Shown: positions 1 through 9,811, numbered from the stretch's first letter. The stretch: DNA of 64,000 nt from Methanoplanus endosymbiosus (GCF_024662215.1 NZ_CP096115.1:2404935-2468934), one strand, 5' to 3'. Notes: generated by a model from the letters alone, not told the origin. Made by a program: numbers and translations.

Positions 1-51
1 TTGTAAAAGACATATCTAATAAATGTTGTAAGATTAAGATATAAAGTAATC

Positions 52-1224
52 ATGGATGAATCAGTCTGCAACAATTCCGGAGATAATTTTTCAAAACCGG
101 GACTACAGGAACTAAATGAACAGTTGCAGGATTTAAGGGTTAAGCTTGATATCCTCAACAGGGAGATTAACAATCTCCAAAAGGAAAATACACTGCTGAA
201 AAGGGAGAATGAGCAGTTAAAGCGCCCTCCCCTCTTTGTGGCAACTGTTATAGACATTCTTGACAGTGGTGAGGTTTATCTGCGCCAGCAGGGCAATAAT
301 CAGGAATATATTACGCAGGCCATTGATAGTCTAAATGGGCAGATAAAAGCCGGAATGAAGGTTGCTGTCAATAATGCGCTCTCTATTGTCAGGATTGTCG
401 GCAATACCTTTGACACCCGCGTGCGTGTAATGGAGCTTGAAGAATCCCCGAATGTCAGTTTTGATATGATCGGGGGACTCAGGAATGAGATTGAGGAAGT
501 CAGGGAGGCGGTGGAATACCCACTGACGCGCCCTGAAGTCTTTGAGAAGATAGGTGTTGAACCTCCGAAGGGAATTTTACTGTTCGGGCCTCCCGGAACA
601 GGTAAGACAATGATTGCAAAGGCTGTGGCAAACCGTGCCAATGCCACCTTTATACGGATGTCCGGCAGTGAACTTGTCCATAAATTCATAGGTGAGGGTG
701 CCCAGATGGTCAGGGATCTCTTCTTACTTGCAAGGGAGAGGTCGCCATCCATTGTATTCATAGATGAAATTGACTCCATCGGAAGCATGAGAACCCAGGA
801 CGGGACTTCAGGAAGTGCTGAGGTGCAGAGGACACTTATGCAGCTTTTAGCCGAGATGGACGGGTTTGACAACCGTGGCAATGTCAGGATAATGGCAGCC
901 ACCAACAGAGTGGATATGCTTGACCCGGCACTCCTCCGCCCCGGACGTTTTGACAGGATTCTTGAGGTGTCACTTCCGGATGAGACCGCCAGATATGACA
1001 TCTTAAAGATCCACTCATCCAGAATGAATGTAAATGATGTATCACTTGACAAACTGGTTGACCTGACTGAGAATATGACCGGGGCTGAACTCCAGTCCAT
1101 ATGCCGTGAGGCAGGTATGAATGCTGTCAGGAACAATGCCGAATATGTAACATTTGATGACTTCATCTATTCCATTGACAAGGTCACTAAGAAGACCGGT
1201 TCAACGGATATAATGTATATGTGA
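52..1224 (+). CDS. pan: PAN-type proteasome-activating nucleotidase (copy 1)
   Basis: A 390-residue AAA+ ATPase of the PAN/Rpt family, which unfolds substrates and feeds them into the archaeal 20S proteasome in the cytoplasm. Seen in order: an N-terminal coiled coil (about residues 18-58), an OB-fold segment, and an AAA module with Walker A GPPGTGKT, pore loop KFIGEGA, Walker B IVFIDEID and the arginine-finger segment RPGRFDR. The protein ends in MYM, a match to the HbYX signal that docks PAN on the proteasome and opens its gate. The downstream gene overlaps its stop by 4 nt. A second PAN (1714-2952, minus strand) faces it tail to tail, so this looks like an old paralogous pair rather than a recent duplicate. 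Confidence 0.93.
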   Translation: MDESVCNNSGDNFSKPGLQELNEQLQDLRVKLDILNREINNLQKENTLLKRENEQLKRPPLFVATVIDILDSGEVYLRQQGNNQEYITQAIDSLNGQIKAGMKVAVNNALSIVRIVGNTFDTRVRVMELEESPNVSFDMIGGLRNEIEEVREAVEYPLTRPEVFEKIGVEPPKGILLFGPPGTGKTMIAKAVANRANATFIRMSGSELVHKFIGEGAQMVRDLFLLARERSPSIVFIDEIDSIGSMRTQDGTSGSAEVQRTLMQLLAEMDGFDNRGNVRIMAATNRVDMLDPALLRPGRFDRILEVSLPDETARYDILKIHSSRMNVNDVSLDKLVDLTENMTGAELQSICREAGMNAVRNNAEYVTFDDFIYSIDKVTKKTGSTDIMYM

Positions 1225-1664
1225 TTGGAATGAATCTTCTGCTCATTCAGAAGGAGGGTATAGATCTTTATCAGACCCTTCTTGCATCAGAGACGAGCAG
1301 GGACATTCTCAGATTTTACCGGCCGGAACGGGTGGATTGCGGTGTTATTATCCCAAACTCCACTCTTGGCGGCTCTTTATCCTTATTAGCTGAGATCAGG
1401 TGGTATATCCGGCGCTATGTCGTCTCTGTTCTCTTTGAAGTATCTCCTGATATATACTGCTCTGAAATTTTTGCAGGGGAGTTATATGGCAGAAATTTAA
1501 AGCTCAGTGATGCCAGTGAAAATGCAGGGCTTATAGGGATTAAGGACGGTTTTATCTATAGGAAAATGAGGATGGAAACTAATTCCAAAAAAGAGGACTA
1601 CCCTGATTTCTGTGGGGGCTGTGACCGCGTTCTTGAGGTCAGATACAGCAGATCAGAGGATTAG
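1221..1664 (+). CDS. Uncharacterised 147-residue archaeal protein (DUF5804-like)
   Basis: The GTG start sits inside the PAN stop (GTGA overlap), so translation is probably coupled to PAN; an ATG at 1230 is the alternative start. There is no signal peptide or membrane segment. A central stretch (SLGGSLSLLAEIRWYIRRYV) followed by an acidic, aromatic second half resembles, from memory, the haloarchaeal DUF5804 family, which has no known function. Two cysteines (CGGC) lie near the C-terminus. Coupling to a proteasome ATPase suggests a role linked to PAN or its substrates, but that is inference from position only. The stop lies 49 nt before the stop of the convergent second PAN gene. Confidence 0.6.
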   Translation: MIGMNLLLIQKEGIDLYQTLLASETSRDILRFYRPERVDCGVIIPNSTLGGSLSLLAEIRWYIRRYVVSVLFEVSPDIYCSEIFAGELYGRNLKLSDASENAGLIGIKDGFIYRKMRMETNSKKEDYPDFCGGCDRVLEVRYSRSED

Positions 1665-1713
1665 TTTTGGACTTTTCAGGCGGAAGATCGTCTGCATCGT
1701 CAGTTGCCGGATT

Positions 1714-2952
1714 TCAGGCAAACATCACTCCGTCATTGGTGCTCTTCATGTGGTTCTTTATCTCGCTTCCCACTTTATCTGTCGCCTGGATGAAATCGTC
1801 CATTCCCACATGATCCTTCTCATTTCTCAGAGCAAACATACCGGCTTCAGTGCATATGGCTCTCAGTTCTGAACCGTTCATCCCCTCTGTAAGTTTTGAT
1901 ATATTTTCAAGCGACAGTTTATTTGATATATTCATCCCGTCTGTATGAATTTTTAGGATTGAAAGCCTTCCTTCGTAGTCAGGCAGGGGTATCTCAATAA
2001 TCCGGTCAAAACGTCCGGGACGGAGGAGTGCCGGGTCAAGTATGTCAATCCTGTTGGTTGCACCGATAATTTTGACATCCCCTCTTGCCTCAAAGCCGTC
2101 AAGGTCAGCTAAGAGCTGCATGAGTGTTCTCTGGACTTCCCGGTCACCTGATGTTATTCCTTCTGTTCTGTGTGCGCCTACTGCGTCTATCTCATCTATG
2201 AATATTATTGACGGTGCTGATTTTCTTGCAAGTTCAAAAAGCTCCCTTACAAGCCTTGCGCCCTCTCCGATATATTTCTGGACCAGTTCAGAACCGACAA
2301 CCCTCAGGAATTTTGCCTCGGTATGGTGTGCCACAGCCTTTGCAAGAAGGGTTTTTCCGGTCCCCGGAGGGCCGTACAGCAGCACACCTTTGGGCGGAGT
2401 AATTCCGATTCTGGCAAATATTTCCGGTTTTGTCAGAGGAAGTTCAACAGCTTCCCTAATCTCGGTTATCTGATATTCAAGTCCTCCCACGTCATCGTAG
2501 GTCTCCTCCGGAATATTACTTATTTCCATTCCATAGACCTGATTGTCAAAGGATTCCGGCAGAATATCAACTATTGTTAATGACTGCTGGTTTAGTGTAC
2601 ATCGTACACCCTGTTTTAAGTCCTTACTGTCTATAAAACCAGATGCACGCACCATGAATTTAGGCCCTGCGCTTGACTGGACGACATATCTGTTGTCGCC
2701 CGCAATGTCGGTAATTGTGCCGATTATCAGCGGCGGGCTTCTTAATTTTTCGACCTCCCCTTTCAGTTTCCGGATCTCGCGTTCAAACCTGATCTTCTGC
2801 GTCTCAATAAAGCGCTTCTCTGACTCAAGCTGCCTTAATTCCTCGCGAATTTCAAGGTTTCTCTTCTCAAGACCGGAAATCCTGTCAAGAAGGTACCTTG
2901 TTACATCCTCCTCATTCAGTGATTCAGATTTTTTTGTCTGGCTGTCTGCCAT
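1714..2952 (-). CDS. pan: PAN-type proteasome-activating nucleotidase (copy 2)
   Basis: A second PAN/Rpt-family AAA+ unfoldase, 412 residues from the ATG at 2952. An upstream TTG at 2964 is in frame, but the GAGG about 7 nt before the ATG favours the shorter form. It has a long heptad coiled coil (about residues 20-75), an OB domain, Walker A GPPGTGKT, pore loop KYIGEGA, Walker B IIFIDEID and RPGRFDR. It ends in MFA, where phenylalanine replaces the HbYX tyrosine, unlike copy 1 (MYM). The two copies may therefore differ in proteasome affinity or form distinct or mixed hexamers, as with PanA/PanB in haloarchaea. It is divergent from the MBF1 gene across a 56-nt AT-rich gap holding two TATA-like stretches. 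Confidence 0.92.
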   Translation of the reverse strand: MADSQTKKSESLNEEDVTRYLLDRISGLEKRNLEIREELRQLESEKRFIETQKIRFEREIRKLKGEVEKLRSPPLIIGTITDIAGDNRYVVQSSAGPKFMVRASGFIDSKDLKQGVRCTLNQQSLTIVDILPESFDNQVYGMEISNIPEETYDDVGGLEYQITEIREAVELPLTKPEIFARIGITPPKGVLLYGPPGTGKTLLAKAVAHHTEAKFLRVVGSELVQKYIGEGARLVRELFELARKSAPSIIFIDEIDAVGAHRTEGITSGDREVQRTLMQLLADLDGFEARGDVKIIGATNRIDILDPALLRPGRFDRIIEIPLPDYEGRLSILKIHTDGMNISNKLSLENISKLTEGMNGSELRAICTEAGMFALRNEKDHVGMDDFIQATDKVGSEIKNHMKSTNDGVMFA

Positions 2953-3008
2953 CCGTTTCCTCAAATAGGTATATAGGTTTTGTTTGATATATAGATGTTT
3001 AGATTTTT

Positions 3009-3521
3009 ATGACAGAGTGTGAGGTTTGCGGAGAAACGATCCGGGGAAAACCCGTTCTCGTCCAGATTGGCGGTGCCAGAATGCGTGTGTGCAGTAAATG
3101 CTCTAAGCTTGGCACAGTTCTGGAGAGGCCTGGTGCAGAAGCACTGGCAAAGCAGGCCGGCAAAATTAAGTCTATAAGGCCGGGTGCTTCTTCAGGCACG
3201 TCAGCACCAAGGAGACGTCCCAGAGATGTCTTCGACATGATGGATGGTGATATTGTGGATGATTTCTCTTCAAGAGTCAGAGAGGGAAGGGAGGCGCTCG
3301 GCCTCTCTCAGAAGGAACTTGCCCTGAATATTAAAGAGAAGGAGGGCCTGATAAAGAAGATTGAGAAGGGAATGATTCCGGAAGACGGTGTCAGAAAGAA
3401 GATTGAGAATGCCCTTAATATTAAGCTCATTGAGTCCTCAGATACGGATGTCAGGTCTGAGAAATCCGGCCCTGTTACCCCGACTCTTGGCGATATGATG
3501 AAGCTTAAGAGATCAAAATAA
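3009..3521 (+). CDS. Multiprotein bridging factor 1 homologue (aMBF1)
   Basis: A 170-residue protein with an N-terminal zinc ribbon (CEVCGE near residue 4 and CSKCSK near residue 29), a basic linker and a Cro/C1-type helix-turn-helix at about residues 70-128 ([18 protein letters not shown]). This is the archaeal MBF1 architecture. In eukaryotes MBF1 bridges activators and TBP; the archaeal form associates with ribosomes or RNA and its exact role is unsettled. The ATG lies close to TATA-like sequences, so the transcript may have a very short leader. tpiA follows after 14 nt with a strong purine-rich ribosome site, suggesting co-transcription. Confidence 0.9.
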   Translation: MTECEVCGETIRGKPVLVQIGGARMRVCSKCSKLGTVLERPGAEALAKQAGKIKSIRPGASSGTSAPRRRPRDVFDMMDGDIVDDFSSRVREGREALGLSQKELALNIKEKEGLIKKIEKGMIPEDGVRKKIENALNIKLIESSDTDVRSEKSGPVTPTLGDMMKLKRSK

Positions 3522-3535
3522 GGGGGAAGGATATT

Positions 3536-4213
3536 ATGGCAAAGAGATTTCCTGAGATAATTATTAATTTCAAGATCTATACTGAAGGATTTGGCAAAGC
3601 AGGACACAGCATTGCCAAAGCGGCTGAGATGGTGATGAATGAGACCGGAGTTATCATCGGTATTGCTCCGGGCTACATGGATCTCCACCCGATGTCAGTG
3701 CACTACTCCCTGCCTGTATATGCACAGCATATAGATCCTGTAAAACCCGGCGCGGGCACAGGTCATATACTTGCGGATGCTGTTGTCTCAGCCGGTGCAT
3801 GCGGCACTCTAATCAACCATTCGGAAAAGAGGCTTACACTTGCTGATGTCTCGCTTGCTGTGGAGATTGCAAAGTCTGTTCATCTTGAGACAATTGTCTG
3901 TACCAATGATGTATTTACAAGTGCTGCGGCAGCAGCGTTCTCTCCGGAATTCATTGCAATCGAGCCGCCTGAGCTGATAGGGTCAGGTGTTTCAGTATCG
4001 ACAGCTGATCCCGGAATAATTAACAATTCTGTCTCTGCTGTAAAGAATATCAGCGGGGATACAAAGGTTCTTGCAGGTGCGGGCATCCATTCCGGAAACT
4101 GTGTTAAGACAGCTATGGAACTTGGTGCAGACGGAGTTCTGCTGGCATCCGGGGTTGTAAAGGCAAAGGACCCCTATGCAGTCCTCACCGATCTTGCAGG
4201 CGGGGTTATCTGA
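3536..4213 (+). CDS. tpiA: Triosephosphate isomerase, archaeal type
   Basis: This 225-residue enzyme interconverts dihydroxyacetone phosphate and glyceraldehyde 3-phosphate in glycolysis/gluconeogenesis. Its length is typical of archaeal TPI, which is shorter than the bacterial form of about 250 residues. The substrate-binding NFK (lysine near residue 13), the catalytic histidine in INHSEKR and the catalytic glutamate in IEPPELIG are all present, as is the phosphate-binding glycine-rich C-terminal part ([15 protein letters not shown]). A GGGGGAAGG ribosome site precedes the ATG. It is the last gene of the MBF1 unit, and T-runs follow its stop. Confidence 0.95.
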   Translation: MAKRFPEIIINFKIYTEGFGKAGHSIAKAAEMVMNETGVIIGIAPGYMDLHPMSVHYSLPVYAQHIDPVKPGAGTGHILADAVVSAGACGTLINHSEKRLTLADVSLAVEIAKSVHLETIVCTNDVFTSAAAAAFSPEFIAIEPPELIGSGVSVSTADPGIINNSVSAVKNISGDTKVLAGAGIHSGNCVKTAMELGADGVLLASGVVKAKDPYAVLTDLAGGVI

Positions 4214-4240
4214 CCGGAATTTTAAAATAATTGTATTATA

Positions 4241-4260
4241 TTCTTTTTTTAATGTTTTTT
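4241..4260 (+). terminator. T-rich terminator after tpiA
   Basis: Two T-runs (7 Ts at 4244-4250 and 6 Ts at 4255-4260) lie directly downstream of tpiA and against the convergent regulator gene. Archaeal RNA polymerase terminates at such oligo-T tracts. The opposite strand shows only A-runs here, so the signal serves the plus strand. Confidence 0.55.
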
Positions 4261-4814
4261 CATGGTCTCTTTGCTATAAGGTCATGCTTTGTAATGACAC
4301 CTTTGACAGTGCCCTTTTCAAGGACAAGCACTGCGTGATGGCTGTGCAGAAGGTGCATAATGGTATCCGGATCGGTTGAGGGGCCGACAACCGGGAAACA
4401 GTCCTCCATCAGGTCTTTAGCCAGGTGTTTTCCAATCTCCTTTATGCGCCCGTCTTCCATTGCATTGATGATGGCGGACTCAGATATGCAGCCTATCGGC
4501 ACACCATTGTCAATTACCGGTAGTTGTGAGATCCCTTTATCTCCCATAATTGAGACCGCCTTTGCAAGACTTTCACCGGATTCAACAGATATGACCGGTG
4601 AAAACATCAGGTCAACTGCTGTGAGTGCTGACTTCTCTGCATCCTGAAGTACAGACAGAATCTTTCTGAGTGTGCTCACTCTCGGATCGACACTTCCGGA
4701 TTCTATTCTGGCGATCATCGACTGGCTAAGCCCTGATTTGCGGGCAGTCTCTGACTGTGTCATGCCGAGTTTAACCCTTTTTTCCCTGATTTCCCCCGGT
4801 GTAGGAATTATCAT
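4260..4814 (-). CDS. HTH-type regulator with paired CBS domains
   Basis: A 184-residue protein with an XRE-type helix-turn-helix at residues 8-62 (KLGMTQSETARKSGLSQSM) followed by two CBS motifs (about 65-120 and 125-183). CBS pairs bind adenine nucleotides or SAM, so this is probably a transcription factor sensing energy or cofactor state. HTH-CBS proteins of this size are common in methanogens, and few have assigned targets. The gene is monocistronic and convergent with tpiA. Its upstream neighbour on the minus strand is the RNase P RNA, whose 3' end lies about 90 nt before this start, so some read-through is possible. Confidence 0.88.
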   Translation of the reverse strand: MIIPTPGEIREKRVKLGMTQSETARKSGLSQSMIARIESGSVDPRVSTLRKILSVLQDAEKSALTAVDLMFSPVISVESGESLAKAVSIMGDKGISQLPVIDNGVPIGCISESAIINAMEDGRIKEIGKHLAKDLMEDCFPVVGPSTDPDTIMHLLHSHHAVLVLEKGTVKGVITKHDLIAKRP

Positions 4815-4902
4815 GATTATTATTGTGGGTCATCATAGGGTATAATGATTACTGTCAGTAATTGTGATCTGTTAAATGACAGCCATGAAAAAGTCTATAA
4901 AA

Positions 4903-5221
4903 GTGTGCGAGTGGGAGGAGTAAGCCCCATTATGTTTCTGCGGCATTCAGCTGTGCGCCGTACCCGGGACCAGTCCGAAAATACTGTTGATGTCCCTGTT
5001 CGGCTTGCTCCTGAAGGGATTCACCGTTCCATCGTTTCCCTCTCCCTCAAAGCGCCTCAGCAGTTTGTTCCTGCCTCATAAGCTAAGCAGAAGGCCGTAT
5101 CGTTTCTGTGCCAGAGCCATGACTCTCGCCACCTGCACTTGCATGCAGCATCATTTCCGGTCGGAGTGGGGACTTTCCTCAGCAGTAAATAGATACTGCC
5201 GTCGGCCGCACTCTCCCTCTC
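4903..5221 (-). ncRNA. rnpB: RNase P RNA, archaeal
   Basis: Read on the minus strand, this protein-free stretch carries the conserved RNase P core elements. CR-I, GAGGAAAGTCC, is at about 5170-5180. GGCACAGAAACGATACGGCC follows in the middle (about 5092-5112). Near the 3' end are ATGGGGCTTACTCC and the closing strand (about 4905-4932). The length (about 320 nt) and the GC-rich, stem-dense composition suit archaeal type-A RNase P RNA, the catalytic RNA that trims tRNA 5' leaders. The 5' end was placed about 25 nt after a TATA box at 5243-5250. Ends are approximate (plus or minus 10 nt). Confidence 0.88.
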
Positions 5222-5242
5222 TTCTTATTATTACCTGCCACC

Positions 5243-5250
5243 AATATATT
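5243..5250 (-). promoter_or_regulatory. TATA box of the RNase P RNA gene
   Basis: AATATATT is centred about 25 nt upstream of the inferred 5' end of the RNase P RNA, the standard archaeal TATA-to-start distance. The element is nearly symmetric and lies only 7 nt before the AMMECR1 start codon on the other strand, so it is too close to serve that gene. Confidence 0.6.
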
Positions 5251-5256
5251 TAGGTA

Positions 5257-5826
5257 ATGGAACTGCTGGATGAGGATGAAGGAAAAACCGCACTCTGCAT
5301 TGCAAGAAGTGTGATAAATGAAGTGGTGTCCGGAAAAAAAAGCACCTTTCCGGAGCTTACTCCGGTTTTTAATGATAAGCGCGGAGTTTTTGTAACCCTG
5401 AACAAATACGGAGATCTAAGGGGATGTATCGGCATTCCTTACCCTGTGATGCCACTTAAGGATGCGCTCAGGGAGGCCGCAGCTTCATCCGCAACAGCAG
5501 ATCCACGTTTTGAAAGGTTAAAACCAGACGAGCTGAGTGAAGTTACGATAGATATTACAGTCCTTACTCCGCCTGAGACCGTCTCCGGAGATCCGCTTAA
5601 AAGGCCGGAAAAGATAGAGGTCGGTAAGCATGGTCTGATAATTTCCGGATTTGGAAGAAGTGGTCTTCTTCTCCCACAGGTTGCGACTGAATATGAATGG
5701 GATGCAGAAGAATTTCTGGACCATACATGCCGGAAGGCTGGTTTTATTCCGGGATTCTGGAAGAACCCGGAGATAGAACTGAAGAGATTTGAAGGACAGA
5801 TATTTTCAGAAATCGGAGTGATTTAG
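5257..5826 (+). CDS. AMMECR1-domain protein
   Basis: A 189-residue protein of the AMMECR1/PH0010 family. It contains the hallmark LRGCIG motif (residues 53-58) and the typical C-terminal region (LLLPQVATEYEWDAEEFLDH). The family often occurs with MEMO and radical-SAM genes; its biochemical activity is unknown. The ATG follows a short AT-rich gap, and the tgtA GTG codon starts on the very next base after its TAG, so the two are almost certainly in one transcript. Linkage to the archaeosine genes is a positional observation and does not establish function. Confidence 0.9.
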   Translation: MELLDEDEGKTALCIARSVINEVVSGKKSTFPELTPVFNDKRGVFVTLNKYGDLRGCIGIPYPVMPLKDALREAAASSATADPRFERLKPDELSEVTIDITVLTPPETVSGDPLKRPEKIEVGKHGLIISGFGRSGLLLPQVATEYEWDAEEFLDHTCRKAGFIPGFWKNPEIELKRFEGQIFSEIGVI

Positions 5827-7287
5827 GTGTCAATTAGTTTTGAGGTAATTCATAAGGATATAATGGGCAGGACCGGGAAACTGAAGGTTGGTGACAAGAC
5901 AGCAAAGACACCACTCCTTCTTCCGGTGATAAACCCGCATATACAGATAATAAAACCTGAAGAGATGGAAAAACTCGGAGTTGAGGCACTCATTACAAAT
6001 GCCTACATCTTCAGCAAGAGCGAGGAGTTCAGGGAGAGGGCGCTTAAGGAGGGCCTGCATGAAATCCTGAACTTTTCAGGTATAATCATGACAGATTCCG
6101 GTGCTTTTCAGCAGTCTGTCTATGGTGATGTGAGCTTTACCAATACTGAGACTGTAAGGTTTCAGAGAGCTATTGGAAGTGAGATAATAGTCCCGATGGA
6201 CATTGCGACATCACCTGACAGAGATCATGATGAGGCTGATGAGGAGCTGTCTGTGACAACCGAAAGGATACGTGAGGCTCTCACAGTCATTGACGACGGT
6301 CATCTTGCCGCGCCGGTTCAGGGCGGCATTCATGAGGATCTGAGGCTTAAAGCCGCAGAGTCTGTCCGTGATATGGGCGTTGTATTCTGCCCTGTCGGTG
6401 CGGTTGTGCCGCTGATGGAGAATTACCGTTACAGAGATCTGGTCCGTGTCGTTATGGCGGCAAAGGAGGGACTGTCACCGTCATCCTGTATCCATCTCTT
6501 CGGTGCCGGACATCCGTCCATGTTTGCACTTGCAACTGCAATGGGGTGTGATGTCTTTGACTCCGCTGCCTATGCCCTCTATGCCCGTGAGGGGCGTTAC
6601 ATGACTGCAAGGGGCAGTATGAAACTGGATGAACTGAACGAACTTCCATGCGCCTGTGATGTCTGCCGGAAACATACTGCGGCTGAACTGAAAAAATCAC
6701 CTGACAGGGAGAAGCTCCTTGCGCTTCACAATCTCTATGTGACACTTGCGGAGATCTCAACGATCAGGCAGGCTATCCTTGACGGAACATTATGGGAGCT
6801 TGTGGATGAGAGATGCAGAGGCCATCCACGCCTGCTTGAAGGCTACCGCGAACTGTTAAAGTATAAAGAGAGGCTTGAGGAGTCGGATAATGCTGTCAAG
6901 AGGAGATTCTTCTACAGGGGTTCTGAGTCCTGTGAGAGAACCGAGGTGCTGAGATATCACAGAATGGTGAACCGGTTTGAAGCAGGGGATATATCCCTGA
7001 TTAAGATCTCAGGCACTGTGCCTGCTGACCTCCCTCATTTTGATTCTGTATTTCTTTTCAGGCCACCCTTCGGGCCGTACCCGCCTGAGCTGTCAGAGAC
7101 GTTTCCTGTCGGGCAGGCTGAAGTTCCCGGATGGGACGATGATATGATGAAGTCCGGATTTAAAGGTCTGTATGAACTTATCAGATCAAACCCTGCGACC
7201 GAATTTTATATCTGCATGGACAGGGAATTTGAGAATATAGCAGCAGTTTGCCTGAAAGATTTTGAGGAGAGAATCAGATATGTTTGA
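5827..7287 (+). CDS. tgtA: tRNA-guanine(15) transglycosylase (archaeosine pathway)
   Basis: This enzyme exchanges guanine-15 of archaeal tRNA for preQ0, the first tRNA-level step of archaeosine synthesis. The 486-residue protein shows the general-acid region [10 protein letters not shown] (near residue 94), the nucleophile region [11 protein letters not shown] (near residue 240) and the zinc site CACDVC plus LLALHNLY (about 278-310). The catalytic and zinc half is complete; the C-terminal half is a C2/C3-like extension, with the PUA function apparently left to ArcS. It uses a GTG start abutting the AMMECR1 stop. arcS begins 8 nt before its end, giving AMMECR1-tgtA-arcS as one operon. Confidence 0.95.
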   Translation: MSISFEVIHKDIMGRTGKLKVGDKTAKTPLLLPVINPHIQIIKPEEMEKLGVEALITNAYIFSKSEEFRERALKEGLHEILNFSGIIMTDSGAFQQSVYGDVSFTNTETVRFQRAIGSEIIVPMDIATSPDRDHDEADEELSVTTERIREALTVIDDGHLAAPVQGGIHEDLRLKAAESVRDMGVVFCPVGAVVPLMENYRYRDLVRVVMAAKEGLSPSSCIHLFGAGHPSMFALATAMGCDVFDSAAYALYAREGRYMTARGSMKLDELNELPCACDVCRKHTAAELKKSPDREKLLALHNLYVTLAEISTIRQAILDGTLWELVDERCRGHPRLLEGYRELLKYKERLEESDNAVKRRFFYRGSESCERTEVLRYHRMVNRFEAGDISLIKISGTVPADLPHFDSVFLFRPPFGPYPPELSETFPVGQAEVPGWDDDMMKSGFKGLYELIRSNPATEFYICMDREFENIAAVCLKDFEERIRYV

Positions 7288-8923
7288 AGTTAAAATTAGG
7301 GATGGGCCGGCAAGAACCGGTATTTTTATCGAAGGTGAACTGAAATCAGAGACACCTCTTGTAGCAGATTCAGAATTTATAGGTAACCTGATTCCGGGAC
7401 TTGAGAGATCCCGGCATTCAAATGTTCCATTATTTGCGGGAGCTGAATTTACTGAAAAGTATCTGAAAAACCCTGAAGGGGCAGTCTCTGTTCACCCTGC
7501 ATCAGAAAATAAGGCGGAGTCCGGTGATGTGGTGCTGGTGTCAAACTGGCATACGGTCATCGAAAATCCGGTTTACTGCGCCAGGTGGATTATGCAGATG
7601 AAGAGGAATAATCCCGGTGATACTCTCTGGTATGCACCTGCGTCTGCCCTGCCGTCAAATGCCGGCACACTCATTGCCTCAGGTTTTGATCTCTTCGACT
7701 ACACCGCAGTGGATCTGAAGGCAGTCAAAGGTATATTCTGCACATCTGACGGTGAATATCCTGCTGATGAATGGATGAACTCTGGTGCATGTACCTGTGA
7801 GGGCTGCCGGACAGGTGATCTTAAACTGCATAACCGCCTTGCCCTTCAGGCTGAAATTTCGGTTGTGAAAAACCACATAAAAGCCGGAATCTTACGTGAA
7901 CACCTTGAGAAGAGATGCAGGAATTCCGCATGGCAGGTCTCTCTCCTGAGGCTTTTTGACAGTGAATATAAGTTTACTGAAGAGAGTATTCCGGTTGTAA
8001 GAAGCATAACTCTCTCTGCAAATTCCGGTGAATCCTTAAAGCGCCCTGAAGTAATCAGGTTTGAGAAGCGTGTCATTGAGAGATTTGTTCCGAAGAGGTC
8101 TGATGTGGCCGTTCTTCTGCCATGTTCGGCAAGAAAGCCCTATTCTCAGTCCCAGTCACATAAGAAATTCCAGAATGCGATTCAGAACCGTGCCCATGAG
8201 ATCATCATCACATCGCCTCTTGGCGTTGTGCCAAGAGAGCTTGAGAGGATCTACCCTGCCGGCCATTATGATGTGCCGGTAACGGGCTACTGGGACGGGG
8301 AGGAGAGAAAGATAATCGGATCACTCATCGAGAGGTATTTTGCCAAAAACCATTATGACAGGATTATTCTGCACCTTGACGGTGATGCACTTGATATTGC
8401 AAAGGAGTCGCTTGAAAGGCTTGGAATTGATTATGAGATAACTGTCGCTGAAGATCGCCCCACTTCATACGATTCGCTTAAAAAACTTGATGAGGCACTA
8501 TCGGGCTGTAGAAAGAAGAGGCCGGATATCATCTCCGGAACTATAAACTGGCAGTTTGGAAAGGATGCCGATACCTCCGGACTTATTATCAAGGGAAGAT
8601 TCGGACGCGAAAAAGTTCTGAAAGGAAAGACTCAGTTCTTCAGCATTGATAATGACACCGGTCTTTTCCGTCCTACATTCAACGGCTGGCAGCTTCTTGG
8701 CGGCATTTACCGGATCAGAATTGACAATTTCATTCCTCAGGGGGATATTCTCGCACCCGGAGTTATATCCTGTGATCCTGAGATCCGTCCCGGTGATGAG
8801 GTTTTAGTCTCCGGAGAGAGCGCCCTTGCAACCGGAAGAGCGGTTATGGGGCCGGCTGAGATGGAAAATTCCCGGCGCGGAGTTGCTGTCAGGGTGCGTA
8901 AGGTAAAGAAGCTAAGCGAATAA
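7280..8923 (+). CDS. arcS: Archaeosine synthase
   Basis: ArcS acts after TgtA: it adds lysine to preQ0-15 in tRNA, and a radical-SAM partner then releases archaeosine. The start is taken at ATG 7280 because GAGGAGA lies 9 nt upstream; an in-frame TTG at 7262 is less likely. The 547-residue protein has a TGT-like N-terminal half with a degenerate zinc region (CTCEGC), the ArcS-specific motif [14 protein letters not shown] at about residues 282-295, and a C-terminal PUA domain from about residue 470. It overlaps tgtA by 8 nt, so the two pathway steps are translationally coupled. No RaSEA-like gene lies in the window. Confidence 0.93.
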   Translation: MFEVKIRDGPARTGIFIEGELKSETPLVADSEFIGNLIPGLERSRHSNVPLFAGAEFTEKYLKNPEGAVSVHPASENKAESGDVVLVSNWHTVIENPVYCARWIMQMKRNNPGDTLWYAPASALPSNAGTLIASGFDLFDYTAVDLKAVKGIFCTSDGEYPADEWMNSGACTCEGCRTGDLKLHNRLALQAEISVVKNHIKAGILREHLEKRCRNSAWQVSLLRLFDSEYKFTEESIPVVRSITLSANSGESLKRPEVIRFEKRVIERFVPKRSDVAVLLPCSARKPYSQSQSHKKFQNAIQNRAHEIIITSPLGVVPRELERIYPAGHYDVPVTGYWDGEERKIIGSLIERYFAKNHYDRIILHLDGDALDIAKESLERLGIDYEITVAEDRPTSYDSLKKLDEALSGCRKKRPDIISGTINWQFGKDADTSGLIIKGRFGREKVLKGKTQFFSIDNDTGLFRPTFNGWQLLGGIYRIRIDNFIPQGDILAPGVISCDPEIRPGDEVLVSGESALATGRAVMGPAEMENSRRGVAVRVRKVKKLSE

Positions 8924-8950
8924 ATAATATACACAAATTTTTACTCCGGA

Positions 8951-9811
8951 GTGAATCTATTGGGATATACAATTGAGAAGGCGACTGAGATCGCAGATAA
9001 TATTTTTGAGTTCTGGATAAATGCGCCTCATGTTACGAAAAATGCGCAGGCAGGACAGTTTGTAGTAATAAGAATAAATGATTTGGGTGAGAGAATACCT
9101 CTTACAATTTCAGAGACTGACGGCAGTCTTGTAAGAATTGTCTTTATGGCAGTCGGAAAGACGACAACATATCTCTCAACCCTTAAAGCCGGAGATGAGA
9201 TCAGGGATATTGCAGGCCCTCTCGGGCATCCGAGTGAGATGGGCAGTTTTGGAAACTGTGTGGTAATAGGCGGCGGAGTCGGTATTGCCTGCCTGCCTAT
9301 TCTTGCAAGGGCGCTCAAAGCAGCTGGGAATAATGTTACGGGAATTATCGGTGCAAGAAATGAATCCCTTCTGCTCTTAAAGGACGAACTGGCAACTCAC
9401 TGTGATGAACTTGTTGTCTGCACCGATGACGGCAGTTTTGGTTTCCACGGATTTCCGGCTGACATCCTCAAGAAGAAGCTTGGAGACGGTGAGAAGATTG
9501 ACTGCGTATGGATAATCGGCCCCGGCATTATGATGAAGATCACATCAATGGCAACCATTCCGTACAAGGTCAGAACCTATGTCAGCCTCAATCCTATCAT
9601 GGTGGACGGCACAGGCATGTGCGGTTCATGCCGTGTTACAGTCGGCGGTGAGACTAAATTTGCCTGTGTTGACGGTCCTGAATTTGATGCCCACCTTGTG
9701 GACTGGGATGAACTGATGGCCAGGCAGAGGACATACACTGATCAGGAGAGGGAGTCGCTTAAACTTTTCCGGGATCACCAGTGCTCATGCGGAGGAGACC
9801 ACCATGAGTAA
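8951..9811 (+). CDS. NfnA/PyrK-like FAD-NAD(P)-binding iron-sulfur subunit
   Basis: This 286-residue protein resembles sulfide dehydrogenase/NfnA and PyrK. An FNR-type FAD-binding barrel (about residues 1-100, with RIPLTIS) is followed by an NAD(P) domain beginning VVIGGGVGIACLP and a C-terminal [2Fe-2S] cysteine cluster (MCGSCRVTV, FACVDG). With the next gene it forms the two-subunit NADH-dependent reduced ferredoxin:NADP oxidoreductase class (NfnAB), older annotations calling it sulfide dehydrogenase. A GTG start follows CTCCGGA; an in-frame TTG at 8960 is possible. It overlaps the next gene by 8 nt. The electron donor in this organism cannot be read from sequence. Confidence 0.85.
   Translation: MNLLGYTIEKATEIADNIFEFWINAPHVTKNAQAGQFVVIRINDLGERIPLTISETDGSLVRIVFMAVGKTTTYLSTLKAGDEIRDIAGPLGHPSEMGSFGNCVVIGGGVGIACLPILARALKAAGNNVTGIIGARNESLLLLKDELATHCDELVVCTDDGSFGFHGFPADILKKKLGDGEKIDCVWIIGPGIMMKITSMATIPYKVRTYVSLNPIMVDGTGMCGSCRVTVGGETKFACVDGPEFDAHLVDWDELMARQRTYTDQERESLKLFRDHQCSCGGDHHE

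Noticed and set aside
300..1166. Long antisense ORF (288 codons) within PAN copy 1, and a similar one at 2042-2473 in copy 2
   Set aside because: Pure shadow frames of conserved AAA+ genes; low-complexity serine/isoleucine-rich products with no motif or ribosome site.
4845..5253. Two plus-strand ORFs of 78 and 88 codons
   Set aside because: They overlap the RNase P RNA on the other strand and have no coding features.
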